The notes: generated by a model not told the origin, from the letters alone. DNA of 37,509 nucleotides from a candidate division TM6 bacterium GW2011_GWE2_36_25 (GCA_000991575.1 LBRU01000006.1:1-37509); one strand, 5' to 3'. Shown: positions 16,454 to 25,982, counted from the stretch's first letter. A program made the numbers and translations.

Positions 16454-17217
16454 TAGACCCTCACCCCCGTCGGCCTGGTCAAAATTTCAGGCCCTTCATT
16501 TGTAATAAGCACTGTATCCTCCACATGTGCCGCCCAACTTTTATCTCTTGTTTTCACTGTCCATCCATCAGTAGCAATATATACCCGATAGTCACCAACA
16601 GTTATCATTGGTTCAATTGCCAATGTCATGCCAGCCTTGAGAACAGGACCTTTACCAAATTTTCCAAAATTAGGTATTTCCGGCTCTTCATGCATTTCAA
16701 CACCTATGCCATGACCCGCAAAATTACGAACAATACCATAGCGATGTTGCTCTACCACCTGTTGAATGGTTGCAGAAATATCAGAAAGACACGCACCAAC
16801 TTGAGCTGCAGCAATTCCCGCATCCAACGACTCCTTTGCCACATGAACAAAGTGCTGTATTTTCTCACTTAATACACCAACAGCAAAACTCCGCGCCATA
16901 TCGACACAATAACCATGCCATGAGACACAAATGTCAACTTTTATTAAATCGCCAAGCTGAATAATTTTATGAGCAGCTGGTATACCATGCACCACCTCAT
17001 CATTAAAGGAGATACAGCTTACATGTTTATACCCGTGATATCCCTTCGCCTCAGCCTTTAATTCCAAATCTTGCAATTGCTTTTCAATCATTTCATCAAG
17101 AGCCAAACTTGAAATTCCAGGCTTAACGAACGGCGCAATACGATCAAAAACTGTTGCCAGCCTTTGACCACCTTCACGCATCTTTTTGATGGCATCACTG
17201 TTTTTCAAGGTAATCAT
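16453..17217 (-). CDS. map: Methionine aminopeptidase, type I
   Basis: 254 residues from the ATG at 17217, whose first base overlaps the adk stop; a TTG one codon upstream is less likely. It removes the initiator Met from nascent proteins. The five metal ligands of the pita-bread fold are present: D95, D106, H169, E202 and E233, together with the catalytic His78 in VVHGIP. It lacks the N-terminal extension of type 1b enzymes and the insertion of type II. The secY-adk-map-infA order is the common bacterial arrangement. Confidence 0.96.
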   Translation of the reverse strand: MITLKNSDAIKKMREGGQRLATVFDRIAPFVKPGISSLALDEMIEKQLQDLELKAEAKGYHGYKHVSCISFNDEVVHGIPAAHKIIQLGDLIKVDICVSWHGYCVDMARSFAVGVLSEKIQHFVHVAKESLDAGIAAAQVGACLSDISATIQQVVEQHRYGIVRNFAGHGIGVEMHEEPEIPNFGKFGKGPVLKAGMTLAIEPMITVGDYRVYIATDGWTVKTRDKSWAAHVEDTVLITNEGPEILTRPTGVRV

Positions 17218-17891
17218 CAACGCACTCGTCGCTTAAATTCATCAAAAATAGATGCGACTGGTTGCACCGCATTTAAATCTATAATCTCATATTCATGTTT
17301 ATGATAAAAATCAAGCAACTGCCGCTCATGAATACCATATAATTTCAATCTTTTTTCAATGGCTTCAATTTCATCATCTGAACGTCTGATTAACGGCGAT
17401 TCACATAAATCACAAAAATCAGCATTGCACGGCTGACATCCTGAACCTTCTGCAAGTGAATAAACCACTTGACACCCTTGTTTAGAACAAGTCAAACGTA
17501 ATGTCAATCGATCAATCACCGCTTTCTCAGAAATTTTAAGCCAAACAACTGCAGGTTTATGCTCATAACCAGATGAAACAAAATTATTAAATGTTTCTGC
17601 CTGAACAAGAGTCCTGGGATAACCATCTAAAATAATTCGTTCTTTCATAGGATTTTGATTAAGCCACTCAGTCACCATTGAGGTAACAATGCTATCATCT
17701 ATTAGTCTACCAGATTTTAAGGCTAAATCTATATCTCTACCTATTTCTGAACCACGCACCACATGTTCACGAAACAAGTTTCCCGTGGAAAGTTGTTCAT
17801 AATCAAGTTCTTTTACACATCGTTGAGCCAGCGTTCCCTTACCAGAACCTGGTGCACCTAAAAAAAGCAATAATCTTTTTTGCATACTCAA
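17217..17891 (-). CDS. adk: Adenylate kinase
   Basis: About 224 residues. It catalyses ATP + AMP = 2 ADP in the cytoplasm. The P-loop GAPGSGKG is at residues 12-19, followed by the AMP-binding STGNLFRE and DGYPRT. The LID is the long form with cysteine pairs CSKQGC and CDLC, consistent with a structural zinc, then RSDDEIEAIEKRL. Start choice is open: a TTG at 17891 has AGGA seven bases upstream and overlaps the secY stop, while an ATG at 17885 would remove two residues. Retention shows that the cell balances its own adenylate pool. Confidence 0.95.
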   Translation of the reverse strand: MSMQKRLLLFLGAPGSGKGTLAQRCVKELDYEQLSTGNLFREHVVRGSEIGRDIDLALKSGRLIDDSIVTSMVTEWLNQNPMKERIILDGYPRTLVQAETFNNFVSSGYEHKPAVVWLKISEKAVIDRLTLRLTCSKQGCQVVYSLAEGSGCQPCNADFCDLCESPLIRRSDDEIEAIEKRLKLYGIHERQLLDFYHKHEYEIIDLNAVQPVASIFDEFKRRVR

Positions 17892-19198
17892 CGCATTATC
17901 CTATTCTTAACACGACCGGAAGAAAGAAAACCTTCATAACGGTGTTCAATCAAAAATGTTTCAATTTGAGCAGAAGCTTCCATTGCCACACCCACCGCAA
18001 TCAATAATGAAATACCAGTTAATAAGAATGGTACATCAAAAATTGAACGTAAAATATCGGGAACTACTGCCAAAATACCAAGATAAATAGCACCAACTAA
18101 CCCAATGCGATTCAAGATGTAATCAAAAAACTGTGCCGTCTTTTTGCCAGGTCTAATTCCTGCAATAAATCCACCATTTTTCTTAATATTATCAGCAAGT
18201 TCATCAGGATTAAAGACAAGTGCTGTATACAAGAAGGTAAAGAAAATAATTAACACAAATTCAAGCGATAAAAATACGGGACGAGAATTAATAATATCAC
18301 TTAAAAAGCGTAACGACTCAAATTTAGCGCCTAAAACATTAAAAATAATCATAGGCCATTGCAAAGCTGCAGATGCAAAAATCACCGGCATAACACCAAC
18401 AGGATTAATCTTAAAAGGAATGTACGAACTTTGACCACCATAAATACGATTGCCAACAATTCGTCGCGCATATTGAACTGGAATTTTACGCTCACCCTTT
18501 TCGAGATAGACAATACAAGCAACAATCAATATAAAGAATGCTGCAATAATTGCCACGCTAATGACATCGGTTGTCCCAATATTTACATATTGAACGGTAC
18601 GAGCAATTAAATCAGGCATCCGTGAAACAATACCCGCAAAAATAAGCATAGATGCGCCATTACCAACACCATAAAGTGAAATTTGTTCACCAAGCCACAT
18701 AATAAACATCGCACCAGCGGTCATAGAAACCACAAAAAGAAACATAAAACCAAAACCAGGTTGCAGTGCAAGTCCTGCAGCTTGTAGCCCTGATGCAAAC
18801 GTTATGCTAGAAACAAAAGCAATCCCGAGAGTTAAATATCGCGTATATTGATTGATAATTTTTCGTCCATATTCACCCTCTTTTTGCAACTGTTCAAGCT
18901 GAGGAATCGACATCGTTAATAACTGCATAGCAATTGATGCCGTAATGTAAGGACTAATACCAAGCGCAAAAAGCGTACAATTACTCAACGCTGAACCGGA
19001 CACCGTATCAAAATAATTAAAAAGTATACCAAGCCCCGTTGCCTGCTTTAAACGCTCACCAAGCATTGCAATATTTACACCAACAATCGGTATAACAATT
19101 CCCAAGCGATAAATAATTAATGATCCAAGCGTAAATAACATACGCTTACGCAACTCAGGAACCCGAAAAATATTGGTAAAACTCTTCAGAAGTACCAC
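17888..19198 (-). CDS. secY: Sec translocon subunit SecY
   Basis: 436 residues with about ten hydrophobic transmembrane segments, starting at GTG behind AAGGGTGA. SecY forms the protein-conducting channel of the inner membrane. The conserved N-terminal PELRKRMLFTLG, the plug/TM2 region with GISPYITASI, and the cytoplasmic loop with GIRPGKKT, needed for SecA and ribosome contact, are visible. It is needed for the many signal-peptide proteins of this window. Confidence 0.97.
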   Translation of the reverse strand: MVLLKSFTNIFRVPELRKRMLFTLGSLIIYRLGIVIPIVGVNIAMLGERLKQATGLGILFNYFDTVSGSALSNCTLFALGISPYITASIAMQLLTMSIPQLEQLQKEGEYGRKIINQYTRYLTLGIAFVSSITFASGLQAAGLALQPGFGFMFLFVVSMTAGAMFIMWLGEQISLYGVGNGASMLIFAGIVSRMPDLIARTVQYVNIGTTDVISVAIIAAFFILIVACIVYLEKGERKIPVQYARRIVGNRIYGGQSSYIPFKINPVGVMPVIFASAALQWPMIIFNVLGAKFESLRFLSDIINSRPVFLSLEFVLIIFFTFLYTALVFNPDELADNIKKNGGFIAGIRPGKKTAQFFDYILNRIGLVGAIYLGILAVVPDILRSIFDVPFLLTGISLLIAVGVAMEASAQIETFLIEHRYEGFLSSGRVKNRIMR

Positions 19199-19202
19199 TA
19201 TA

Positions 19203-19646
19203 TCACCCTTCTACACTTATGTGTGCCTCACCACCGACCTTCTCTACAGCTGTTTTAGCTGATAAGCTAAAAGCATCCGCATGAATAATCAACTTTTTCT
19301 TAAGCTCAAAACCACCAAGAACTTTAATGCGATCGACATTTTTCTTAATCAAGCCTTGTTCAACCAAGGCAACTTTAGTAATCGTCGCACCGTCTTCAAA
19401 TTTTTCATTAAGCATTTCGAGCGAAACAATATCCGTTTCAACACGAGATCTATTTACAAAACCACGTTGTGGCAGACGACGCGTTAATGGCATTTGGCCA
19501 CCCTCAAAGGCCGCTCTCATCTTATTACTTCCGGAACGAGCCTTCTGTCCTTTGTGCCCTCGACCAGATGTTCCACCACGAGAACCACCGCGTCCAATTC
19601 TTTTTCTTTTTTTATGCGTTTTTTCTAAATTACTGAGCGTTAACAT
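19203..19646 (-). CDS. rplO: 50S ribosomal protein L15
   Basis: 147 residues. L15 is a late-assembly protein of the large subunit. The Gly/Arg-rich N-terminal extension (KRIGRGGSRGGTSGRGHKGQKARSG in type) and PLTRRLPQRGF are typical. Its start lies 17 bases inside rpsE, leaving no room for rpmD, which most bacteria have here. Four bases separate its stop from the secY start. Confidence 0.96.
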   Translation of the reverse strand: MLTLSNLEKTHKKRKRIGRGGSRGGTSGRGHKGQKARSGSNKMRAAFEGGQMPLTRRLPQRGFVNRSRVETDIVSLEMLNEKFEDGATITKVALVEQGLIKKNVDRIKVLGGFELKKKLIIHADAFSLSAKTAVEKVGGEAHISVEG

Positions 19647-20139
19647 CGGTGCCCTTCATTATTTCTTCAACAGTTTTACCGCGTAGACGAGCAATGTCTG
19701 ACAAGCGACGTAATTTAGCTAAAGCATTAAGAGTCGCCTTTGCAACGTTACGCTGATTCGCAGAACCAAGCGATTTTGAAAGAACATCATGAATTCCAAC
19801 AACATCCATCACAGCTCTGACGGCACCTCCAGCGATTACGCCGGTACCTTTATACGCTGAGCGCAAAATAACATGTGCGGAACCATAATTTCCTTCAACA
19901 GGGTAAGGAATCGTTCTCCCACGCAATGAAATATCAACCATGTGTTTACGTGCTTTAGCAGTCGCTTTAGCAATAGCGGATGAAACATCTCTACTTTTGC
20001 CTATCGCATAGCCAACTTTACCTTGTTTATCTCCCGATACAACAAATGCTGAAAAGGAAAAACGTTTACCACCTTTAGTAACTTTTGTTACCCTCTTCAC
20101 ATTCACAACAACATCTAAAATATTGCTATCCATATTCAT
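19630..20139 (-). CDS. rpsE: 30S ribosomal protein S5
   Basis: 169 residues from the ATG at 20139, with AAGG seven bases upstream; a TTG one codon earlier is less likely. S5 sits at the mRNA entry channel and affects decoding fidelity. The double-stranded-RNA-binding-like N-domain (VTKGGKRFSFSAFVV) and the C-domain (GTGVIAGGAVRAV, LGSANQRNVAKAT) are complete. It overlaps rplO by 17 bases. Confidence 0.96.
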   Translation of the reverse strand: MNMDSNILDVVVNVKRVTKVTKGGKRFSFSAFVVSGDKQGKVGYAIGKSRDVSSAIAKATAKARKHMVDISLRGRTIPYPVEGNYGSAHVILRSAYKGTGVIAGGAVRAVMDVVGIHDVLSKSLGSANQRNVAKATLNALAKLRRLSDIARLRGKTVEEIMKGTDVNAQ

Positions 20140-20155
20140 CAAAAAACCTTATCTG

Positions 20156-20512
20156 CTAAAACGTTAAGCCGCCTTCACGGGCACCTTCGGCAAAAGCTTG
20201 CACACGACCATGATACAAAAAACGACCGCGATCTAATGCAACCTCTTTAATATTATTTTCCAATGCACGCTTAGCTAATTCTAATCCAACAGTCTTTGCC
20301 CTAACTTTTTTATCGCCAGACAAATTTTCTAATTCAAGCGTAGAACAGGCACACAGAGTATTTCCCGTCTTATCATCTACAACCTGACCATAAAAATGCT
20401 TAAGACTACGAAAAACCACTAAACGAGGTCTATCAGAAACAGCACGAATCTTTTCATGTACTCGCTCAGATCGTCGCGTTCTTTGTTTAATTCTTCTACG
20501 ATTCAAACTCAT
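20156..20512 (-). CDS. rplR: 50S ribosomal protein L18
   Basis: 118 residues. L18 binds 5S rRNA together with L5 and helps place it in the central protuberance. The basic N-terminus (RRRIKQRTRRSERV), RPRLVVFRSLKHFYGQVVDD and the C-terminal FLYHGRVQAFAEGAREGGL are diagnostic. It lies 9 bases after rplF and 16 before the S5 start, in standard spc order. Confidence 0.97.
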   Translation of the reverse strand: MSLNRRRIKQRTRRSERVHEKIRAVSDRPRLVVFRSLKHFYGQVVDDKTGNTLCACSTLELENLSGDKKVRAKTVGLELAKRALENNIKEVALDRGRFLYHGRVQAFAEGAREGGLTF

Positions 20513-20521
20513 ATTATGCCC

Positions 20522-21064
20522 TTACTCTGCGCCCTTGGCTTTTCCTGCCTTCTTATGTACAACTTCGCCTGCAACTTTTATACCAGTCAATTTATACGGT
20601 TCTGGTGGCCTTAAGGAACGAATTTTTGCACAAATTTGACCAAGTCTTTCTTTATCAAAAGAAGAAAAAGTTAATTTTTGACCAGTTTTATCAATTGAAA
20701 CTTTTATATCTTTAGGTAATTCAAGATCAATTTTATGACTATAGCCAAGAGCAAATGTAATTTTGTTACCGCTCAAAGTTCCTTTGAATCCAAGCCCTGT
20801 TATTTCAACAAGCAATTCAAAGTCTTTTGCGGCTCCATGTAAAACATTCGCTAATAATGCACGATGCATTCCCCATAAATTATTTTTATCTTTAACTCCT
20901 TCTTTGAGTAAAAGACTTAATTTATGATCTTCAACTTTTGCTATTAAAAAATCAGGCAAAAAATAGGCGCCGGAATGATTTTTACCTTTATAATGAACCT
21001 CTTGGCCCTTGACTTCAACTTTTACATCGCCAAATGATATCGGTTTTCTTCCAATTTTTGACAT
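20522..21064 (-). CDS. rplF: 50S ribosomal protein L6
   Basis: 180 residues, two tandem L6 folds. It binds 23S rRNA near the sarcin-ricin loop and the factor-binding site. MSKIGRKPI at the start, GLGFKGTLSGNKITFALGYSH in the centre and RPPEPYKLTGIKVAGEVVHKKAGK at the end are family landmarks. The RPPEPYK.TGI form differs slightly from the common PPEPYKGKG(I/V), but the residues that contact RNA are retained. Confidence 0.96.
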   Translation of the reverse strand: MSKIGRKPISFGDVKVEVKGQEVHYKGKNHSGAYFLPDFLIAKVEDHKLSLLLKEGVKDKNNLWGMHRALLANVLHGAAKDFELLVEITGLGFKGTLSGNKITFALGYSHKIDLELPKDIKVSIDKTGQKLTFSSFDKERLGQICAKIRSLRPPEPYKLTGIKVAGEVVHKKAGKAKGAE

Positions 21065-21073
21065 CGTTGTCCC

Positions 21074-21469
21074 TTACCAAACAGCACAAATTACTTCGCC
21101 GCCAATTGCCTGTTTCTTCGCCCGTTTATCGGTCATGATACCATGACTCGTTGTTAAGATTAAAATACCTAAACCACCAATAACGGGTTTCAACTCAAAA
21201 GAACTTTTATACTGACGACGGCCAGGAGTACTCACTCTTTTTAATTCATGAATAACCGATTCACCATCAACATACTTTAATAATACTTTAAGCTCTTTTT
21301 TATTACTCTCTTTTTCTTCAACGAGGACGTCTGTTATAAATCCTTCATTTTTCAAAAGAGTCGCAATATCTAACTTCAATTTGGAGAAAGGCACTAAAAC
21401 ATATGCTTTAGATGCCATAATACCATTGCGAATTATAGTTAAAAAATCACCTATGGAATCTTGTGACAT
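21074..21469 (-). CDS. rpsH: 30S ribosomal protein S8
   Basis: 131 residues. S8 binds helix 21 of 16S rRNA early in assembly and in E. coli represses the spc operon. DSIGDFLTIIRNG at the start, RVSTPGRRQY and the C-terminal GGLGILILTTSHGIMTDKRA-type segment are visible. It lies 12 bases after rpsN and 9 before rplF. Confidence 0.97.
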   Translation of the reverse strand: MSQDSIGDFLTIIRNGIMASKAYVLVPFSKLKLDIATLLKNEGFITDVLVEEKESNKKELKVLLKYVDGESVIHELKRVSTPGRRQYKSSFELKPVIGGLGILILTTSHGIMTDKRAKKQAIGGEVICAVW

Positions 21470-21481
21470 ATTCTTCCCTAA

Positions 21482-21664
21482 TTACCAAACAGCTTTCTTT
21501 ACGCCAGGCAGCTTACCATCTGAAGCCAATTGTCTAAAACAGATACGGCATAATTTAAAGAACCGCATGTAACCGCGTGGTCTCCCACAAAGCTCACATC
21601 TGTTTCTGTACCTGACTGAAAATTTTACCGATTTTAACTTTTCTACTAATGCCTTTCTGGCCAT
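21482..21664 (-). CDS. rpsN: 30S ribosomal protein S14, zinc (type Z) form
   Basis: 60 residues. This is the short zinc-binding S14: two CxxC pairs, CELC and CRIC, flank the [12 protein letters not shown] segment. S14 stabilises the 30S head and is needed for late assembly. The C-terminus LPGVKKAVW matches the family. Use of the zinc form parallels the zinc form of L36 in this block. Confidence 0.97.
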   Translation of the reverse strand: MARKALVEKLKSVKFSVRYRNRCELCGRPRGYMRFFKLCRICFRQLASDGKLPGVKKAVW

Positions 21665-21675
21665 ATGATCCTCAA

Positions 21676-22227
21676 TTAAATTTCTTTTCGCTTAAACGGC
21701 ATACCAAAAGCTTTCAAAAGCGCATGTGCAGCTTCTGGACTTTTAGTTGATGTATGAATAGTAATATTCATTCCATGTACTTTATCAGTGATATTATAAT
21801 CAACTTCAGGGAAAATAACCCAGTCCTTGATACCTAGGTTGTAATTGCCTTGACGATCAAAATTATCAACAACCCCCTGAAAATCACGCACCATTGGTAA
21901 CGCTAAATTAATCAAACGATCCAAAAACTCATACATACGCTGTCTACGCAATGTCACTTTAATACCAACCGACATTCCCTCACGAATCTTAAAACCTGCA
22001 ATAGATTTTTTCGCCATGGTCTGCACCGGTTGTTGACCAGCCACACGAGTAACAACGTCACTAATAACTTTTATCGCCTTACTATCACCAACAGCTGTTT
22101 TAAGACCAAGATTAATAACAACCTTCTTAATCTCCGGAACAGCCATTTTATTTTCAATAGCAAGCTCCTGCTGCAACCCAGGTTTTATCTGTGATTCGTA
22201 TAACTCTTGCAAACGAGCCTTACTCAT
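21676..22227 (-). CDS. rplE: 50S ribosomal protein L5
   Basis: 183 residues. L5 binds 5S rRNA and contacts P-site tRNA and S13 across the subunit bridge. The segments [33 protein letters not shown] and [17 protein letters not shown] are diagnostic. It lies 9 bases after rplX and 11 before rpsN. Confidence 0.97.
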   Translation of the reverse strand: MSKARLQELYESQIKPGLQQELAIENKMAVPEIKKVVINLGLKTAVGDSKAIKVISDVVTRVAGQQPVQTMAKKSIAGFKIREGMSVGIKVTLRRQRMYEFLDRLINLALPMVRDFQGVVDNFDRQGNYNLGIKDWVIFPEVDYNITDKVHGMNITIHTSTKSPEAAHALLKAFGMPFKRKEI

Positions 22228-22236
22228 TCTTCATCC

Positions 22237-22509
22237 TCATTTCTTTTGCCTATTCTTGCCTGCTCTAACGGGCTTGTTTTGATCAGCATTAAAGAGCATC
22301 ACATTTGACATATCCATAAATGCCTCTTCTTTCATAATGCCGCCCTTTTGTCCCTGTGAACGAGGCTTCACATGCTTCGTAACGATCCGCGCTCCCTCTA
22401 CCTTTACTTTACCCTTTTTTGGCAAAAGTTCAATAACTTTACCCTTCTTGCCCGCATCGCTACCCGTGATCACAACAACAAGATCACCTTTCTTTATTCC
22501 GCTCTTCAT
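22237..22509 (-). CDS. rplX: 50S ribosomal protein L24
   Basis: 90 residues, a little shorter than the ~104 of E. coli. L24 starts large-subunit assembly. The KOW motif is at the N-terminus (KKGDLVVVITGSDAGKKGKV), followed by KVKVEGARIVTKHVKP and a short basic tail with MDMSNVMLF. It lies 9 bases after rplN, in standard order. Confidence 0.96.
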   Translation of the reverse strand: MKSGIKKGDLVVVITGSDAGKKGKVIELLPKKGKVKVEGARIVTKHVKPRSQGQKGGIMKEEAFMDMSNVMLFNADQNKPVRAGKNRQKK

Positions 22510-22518
22510 AGAAGATCC

Positions 22519-22884
22519 TTACAGTACTTCGGGTGCTAATGAAACAATTTTTACAAATCCTGCTGCTCGTATTTCGCGAGCAATAGGACCAAAGATACGT
22601 GTTGCTACAGGCTCTTTATCTTTAATAATAACGGCAGCATTATCACCAAATCTAATGTAAGAACCGTCCGCACGACGTTGTTCTTTCCTTGTACGCACAA
22701 TAACAGCATCAACAACATCACCTTTTTTTACTTGTGCACCAGGAATTGCCGCTTTAACCGCACATTTAACTTCATCCCCTATGAAGGCAAAACGCCTTCG
22801 CGTCCCCCCTTTTACTTGTATTACTTGTAATAATTTAGCACCTGAATTATCAGCTACTTCCAAGTATGTCTGCTTTTGAACCAT
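22519..22884 (-). CDS. rplN: 50S ribosomal protein L14
   Basis: 121 residues. L14 forms intersubunit bridges and is the binding site of the silencing factor Rsf[18 protein letters not shown], the [16 protein letters not shown] motif and the C-terminal [26 protein letters not shown]-type end are near-universal. It is 9 bases downstream of rpsQ. Confidence 0.97.
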   Translation of the reverse strand: MVQKQTYLEVADNSGAKLLQVIQVKGGTRRRFAFIGDEVKCAVKAAIPGAQVKKGDVVDAVIVRTRKEQRRADGSYIRFGDNAAVIIKDKEPVATRIFGPIAREIRAAGFVKIVSLAPEVL

Positions 22885-22893
22885 TAAGTTTCC

Positions 22894-23169
22894 TTAAATT
22901 CCAATCGCTGCAGGGGTAACAACACGGTGCAGGCACATATATTTTTCTTTTGACAATGGCCGCACTTGATAAAATTCAACAACATCCCCCTCTTTTGCCT
23001 TATTTTCACTGTCGTGAACTTTATATTTCTTCGTTTTTTTCAAAACTTTTTGAAACTTTGGATGTACATATTTTTGCTCAAAAAGAACAACTACTGTTTT
23101 ATCCATTTTATCGGAAATAACACGTCCCTTAAATAGTCGTTTTTTATTGTCTGTCGCTACCATGGTCAT
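22894..23169 (-). CDS. rpsQ: 30S ribosomal protein S17
   Basis: 91 residues with an OB fold. S17 binds the 5' domain of 16S rRNA early in assembly. FKGRVISDKMDKTVVV, the H-P-K-F-Q-K segment and the GDVVEFYQVRPLSKEK motif are clear. The ATG overlaps the rpmC stop in an ATGA junction; a second ATG two codons later is a possible alternative. Confidence 0.96.
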   Translation of the reverse strand: MTMVATDNKKRLFKGRVISDKMDKTVVVLFEQKYVHPKFQKVLKKTKKYKVHDSENKAKEGDVVEFYQVRPLSKEKYMCLHRVVTPAAIGI

Positions 23170-23396
23170 TTAACCTCTTCTACCATTTTCTGATCTTGTT
23201 TATCTCGAAGATACGTAAGCGTACGCGCAATATTCTTTCGTAACTTTGAAAATTGCATTGTATCCTTAGGCGGAGAGGAAACAACAGCCAATTTTAAACT
23301 AAAAAGTTCGCGACGCAATTTCTCAACTTCTTCAATCAACTGTTGCTCATTCAATTGTTTTAATGAATTTTTTAAATCTTTAATCTGCTTACTCAC
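23166..23396 (-). CDS. rpmC: 50S ribosomal protein L29
   Basis: 76 residues, two long helices forming a hairpin at the tunnel exit, where L29 contacts trigger factor and the signal recognition particle. The ELRRELFSLKL-type segment and the KNIARTLTYLR motif identify it. It overlaps both neighbours by 4 bases (rplP upstream, rpsQ downstream), the usual rplP-rpmC-rpsQ trio. Confidence 0.95.
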   Translation of the reverse strand: MSKQIKDLKNSLKQLNEQQLIEEVEKLRRELFSLKLAVVSSPPKDTMQFSKLRKNIARTLTYLRDKQDQKMVEEVK

Positions 23397-23806
23397 TGGT
23401 CAACCTTTCTGATAAAGCGCGTTTTCATCGGCAAACGATAACTAGCAAGTTTTAAAGCTCTTTTTGCCTCTTCTTCAGTAAGACCAGAAACTTCAAGAAT
23501 TACACGATCTCGCTTGGTAACAAAAACCCAAAACTCCGGATTCCCCTTACCTTTTCCCATGCGTGTTTCAGCAGGTTTTTTCGTTATAGGCTTATCAGGA
23601 AATACTCTTAAAAAAAGCTTGCCCACTTTTTTCAACTGTCGACTTACGGTAACACGAGCTGACTCTAATTGTTGCGCCGTAAGCCATCCTGGTTCAACCG
23701 CCTGGAGTCCAAACTCACCAAATGCAATTGTCCTAGCGCCTTTTGATTGGCCCCTCATGTTTCCACGGTGCACTTTACGAAATTTTACTTTTTTCGGCAT
23801 CAACAT
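23393..23806 (-). CDS. rplP: 50S ribosomal protein L16
   Basis: 137 residues. L16 organises the A-site region of the peptidyl transferase centre. MLMPKKVKFRKVHRG at the start, the GEFGLQAVEPGWLTAQQ segment, and ETRMGKGKGNPEFWV are diagnostic; the Arg in the ETRMG loop region is the residue type hydroxylated in some bacteria. AGGA seven bases upstream supports the first ATG. Confidence 0.97.
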   Translation of the reverse strand: MLMPKKVKFRKVHRGNMRGQSKGARTIAFGEFGLQAVEPGWLTAQQLESARVTVSRQLKKVGKLFLRVFPDKPITKKPAETRMGKGKGNPEFWVFVTKRDRVILEVSGLTEEEAKRALKLASYRLPMKTRFIRKVDQ

Positions 23807-23814
23807 CTTTTTTC

Positions 23815-24462
23815 CTAACCCGCTTGCTTAGTCTTTCGTTGATATTCACCCTTACAAATCCAAACTTTTACACCTATCATGCCGTACGTTGTTTTTGCTT
23901 CTGCAAAACCATAATCAATATCAGAACGCAACGTATGCAAAGGCGAAGAACCAACACGAATCCATTCGATTCGGGCTATTTCAGCGCCACCAAGGCGGCC
24001 TGAACAACAAATTTTTACACCGCGGGCACCACTTTTCATAGCAGATAAAGCAGCTCGCTTCATCGCTTTTTTATAACTTGCCCGACGAACAAGTTGCTCA
24101 GCAATATTTCTGGCAACCAATAAAGCATCAAGTTCTGGTTGACGAATCTCTTGAACAGATACTTCAACACTTGTTACACTTAAAATAGATGCCAATTGTT
24201 TGCGCAAAGAATCAATTTCTTGGCCTTTTTTGCCAATAACCATTCCTGGACGTCCGGAATGAACAATAACTTTAATGTTTTCACCGGCTCGTTCAATTTC
24301 AATACGAGAAACTTCGGCTCGATCTAAATTCTCATCGACGAATTTTCTAATTTTTACATCTTGAAGTACAACGTCGCCGTAATTTTTATTTGTAAACCAT
24401 CGCGAATCCCATCCACGATAGACCCCAACTCTAAAACCTATAGGATTAACTTTTTGACCCAC
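23815..24462 (-). CDS. rpsC: 30S ribosomal protein S3
   Basis: 215 residues, starting at GTG behind AGAGGT. S3 is part of the mRNA entry helicase ring. [13 protein letters not shown], the KH domain with [19 protein letters not shown], and the C-domain with [20 protein letters not shown] are intact. It ends soon after the VWICKGE segment, so the C-terminal tail is short. It lies between rplV and rplP as expected. Confidence 0.97.
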   Translation of the reverse strand: MGQKVNPIGFRVGVYRGWDSRWFTNKNYGDVVLQDVKIRKFVDENLDRAEVSRIEIERAGENIKVIVHSGRPGMVIGKKGQEIDSLRKQLASILSVTSVEVSVQEIRQPELDALLVARNIAEQLVRRASYKKAMKRAALSAMKSGARGVKICCSGRLGGAEIARIEWIRVGSSPLHTLRSDIDYGFAEAKTTYGMIGVKVWICKGEYQRKTKQAG

Positions 24463-24476
24463 ACTTACCTCTTAAA

Positions 24477-24827
24477 TTATGATGCCAACTTTAAATTTTC
24501 CACAATCACTTGAATGTGACAGGTACGTCTACGCTGTATCTGTGCACGGCCCATTGCACCAGGCTTATGGTAGCGATGCGTAGGACCCTCATCAACACGA
24601 ATTTCTTTAACGATCAATTCTTCAGCAGAATGATTGTCTAGACTCTTCGCATTAGCAACTGCAGATTCAAGCACCTTGCGAATAGGAAGAACACGTTTAC
24701 CTGACTCCTTATATGTTGACAACCAGTTGATCGCATTCTGAGCATTTTTGCCACGAATTACATCAACTATTGGTCTCAACTTATAAGGTGAAAATCGCAA
24801 ATTTTTTGCTATAGCTTTGTATTCCAT
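24477..24827 (-). CDS. rplV: 50S ribosomal protein L22
   Basis: 116 residues from the ATG at 24827, chosen because MEYKAIAKNLRFSP aligns with the family start; a GTG four codons upstream, which would overlap rpsS by 8 bases, is an alternative. L22 has a long hairpin lining the exit tunnel; GPTHRYHKPGAMGRAQIQRRR is that hairpin. The globular part has the IRGK..Q.AI motif. Confidence 0.95.
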   Translation of the reverse strand: MEYKAIAKNLRFSPYKLRPIVDVIRGKNAQNAINWLSTYKESGKRVLPIRKVLESAVANAKSLDNHSAEELIVKEIRVDEGPTHRYHKPGAMGRAQIQRRRTCHIQVIVENLKLAS

Positions 24828-24831
24828 AATC

Positions 24832-25113
24832 CTATACACTTACCCCAGCTTTACGTTGACCACTGTGCATTCTAAATGTTCTCGTATGGGCAAATTCCCC
24901 CAGTTTATGGCCAACCATATTCTCTGTTATGTAGACCGGCTGAAACTTTCTGCCATCATGTACCGCAATGGTGAGCCCAACAAATTCAGGTAATACCATA
25001 CTTCTGCGTGACCACGTTTTGATAGCTTCTTTTTTGCCACCAGCCTTTATTTGTTCAATTTTTTTCACGAGTGAGGCGTCAACAAAAGGACCCTTTTTCG
25101 CCGATCTAGCCAT
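24832..25113 (-). CDS. rpsS: 30S ribosomal protein S19
   Basis: 93 residues. S19 sits in the 30S head and forms a complex with S13. [28 protein letters not shown], and the C-terminal [18 protein letters not shown] are highly conserved. It lies 38 bases after rplB and a few bases before the L22 start. Confidence 0.97.
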   Translation of the reverse strand: MARSAKKGPFVDASLVKKIEQIKAGGKKEAIKTWSRRSMVLPEFVGLTIAVHDGRKFQPVYITENMVGHKLGEFAHTRTFRMHSGQRKAGVSV

Positions 25114-25151
25114 AATTTATTTTATCCTTTTCCTTAAATTTTTTCAAATAA

Positions 25152-25967
25152 CTATTTGCGTCTTTTTAAAATTAATGGATTTTTTCGTTTACGGGTTCTT
25201 GTGCCCTTTGCACCCTTACCCCATGGCGAAACTGGGTGTGAACCTGATTTAGAACGTCCTTCGCCACCACCATGAGGGTGATCAACAGGGTTCATCGCCA
25301 TACCACGAACCGTTGGACGAATTCCACGATGACGCGTTCTACCAGCTTTACCAATAACAACATTTTTTACATCTGCATTGCCGAGCATGCCAACTGTTGC
25401 CCAACACAACTCAGGAACCATGCGGACTTCGCCTGAAGGCATTTTAAGTGTTATATAGCCATCTGCCTTTGCAACCAATTGTGCCGATGTCCCTGCCGAA
25501 CGAGCAAACTTTCCACCCGAACCAGGACGCAACTCAATATTATGCACAAAAAAACCAACTGGAATATTTTTCAAGGGTATTGCATAACCAACCTTTGGTT
25601 CGGCAGTCTCACTTGCTATAATCGTGCTACCAACACCAATTCCTTCTGGCAACAAAATATATCTTTTAATACCATTAGGATAAACTACTAATCCAATACG
25701 AACATTGCGATTTGGATCATATTCAACTGATACAACTTTACCTTCGATGTCGCGCACACTTCGCCTAAAATCAATGATACGATATCGACGTGCAGCTCCA
25801 CCACCTTGATGTCTTGTCGTAATACGTCCATACACGTTGCGGCCACCCTTTTTGCGCAAACCAACAACTAACGAACGCTCAGGCTGAGTCGTGGTAATAT
25901 CATCACTTGAAATAAATGTCTGAAAACGAAGCGATGAATTTTGAGGTTTTCTTTTTATTATCGCCAT
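25152..25967 (-). CDS. rplB: 50S ribosomal protein L2
   Basis: 271 residues. L2 is essential for subunit association and peptidyl transfer. The OB and SH3-like domains are complete; the catalytically implicated His lies in the conserved PVDHPHGGGEGRS loop (near residue 229). GRNVYGRITTRHQGGG and RGMAMNPVDHP are clear landmarks. The length matches the family. Confidence 0.98.
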   Translation of the reverse strand: MAIIKRKPQNSSLRFQTFISSDDITTTQPERSLVVGLRKKGGRNVYGRITTRHQGGGAARRYRIIDFRRSVRDIEGKVVSVEYDPNRNVRIGLVVYPNGIKRYILLPEGIGVGSTIIASETAEPKVGYAIPLKNIPVGFFVHNIELRPGSGGKFARSAGTSAQLVAKADGYITLKMPSGEVRMVPELCWATVGMLGNADVKNVVIGKAGRTRHRGIRPTVRGMAMNPVDHPHGGGEGRSKSGSHPVSPWGKGAKGTRTRKRKNPLILKRRK

Positions 25968-25982
25968 AACCTAATCTCACTG

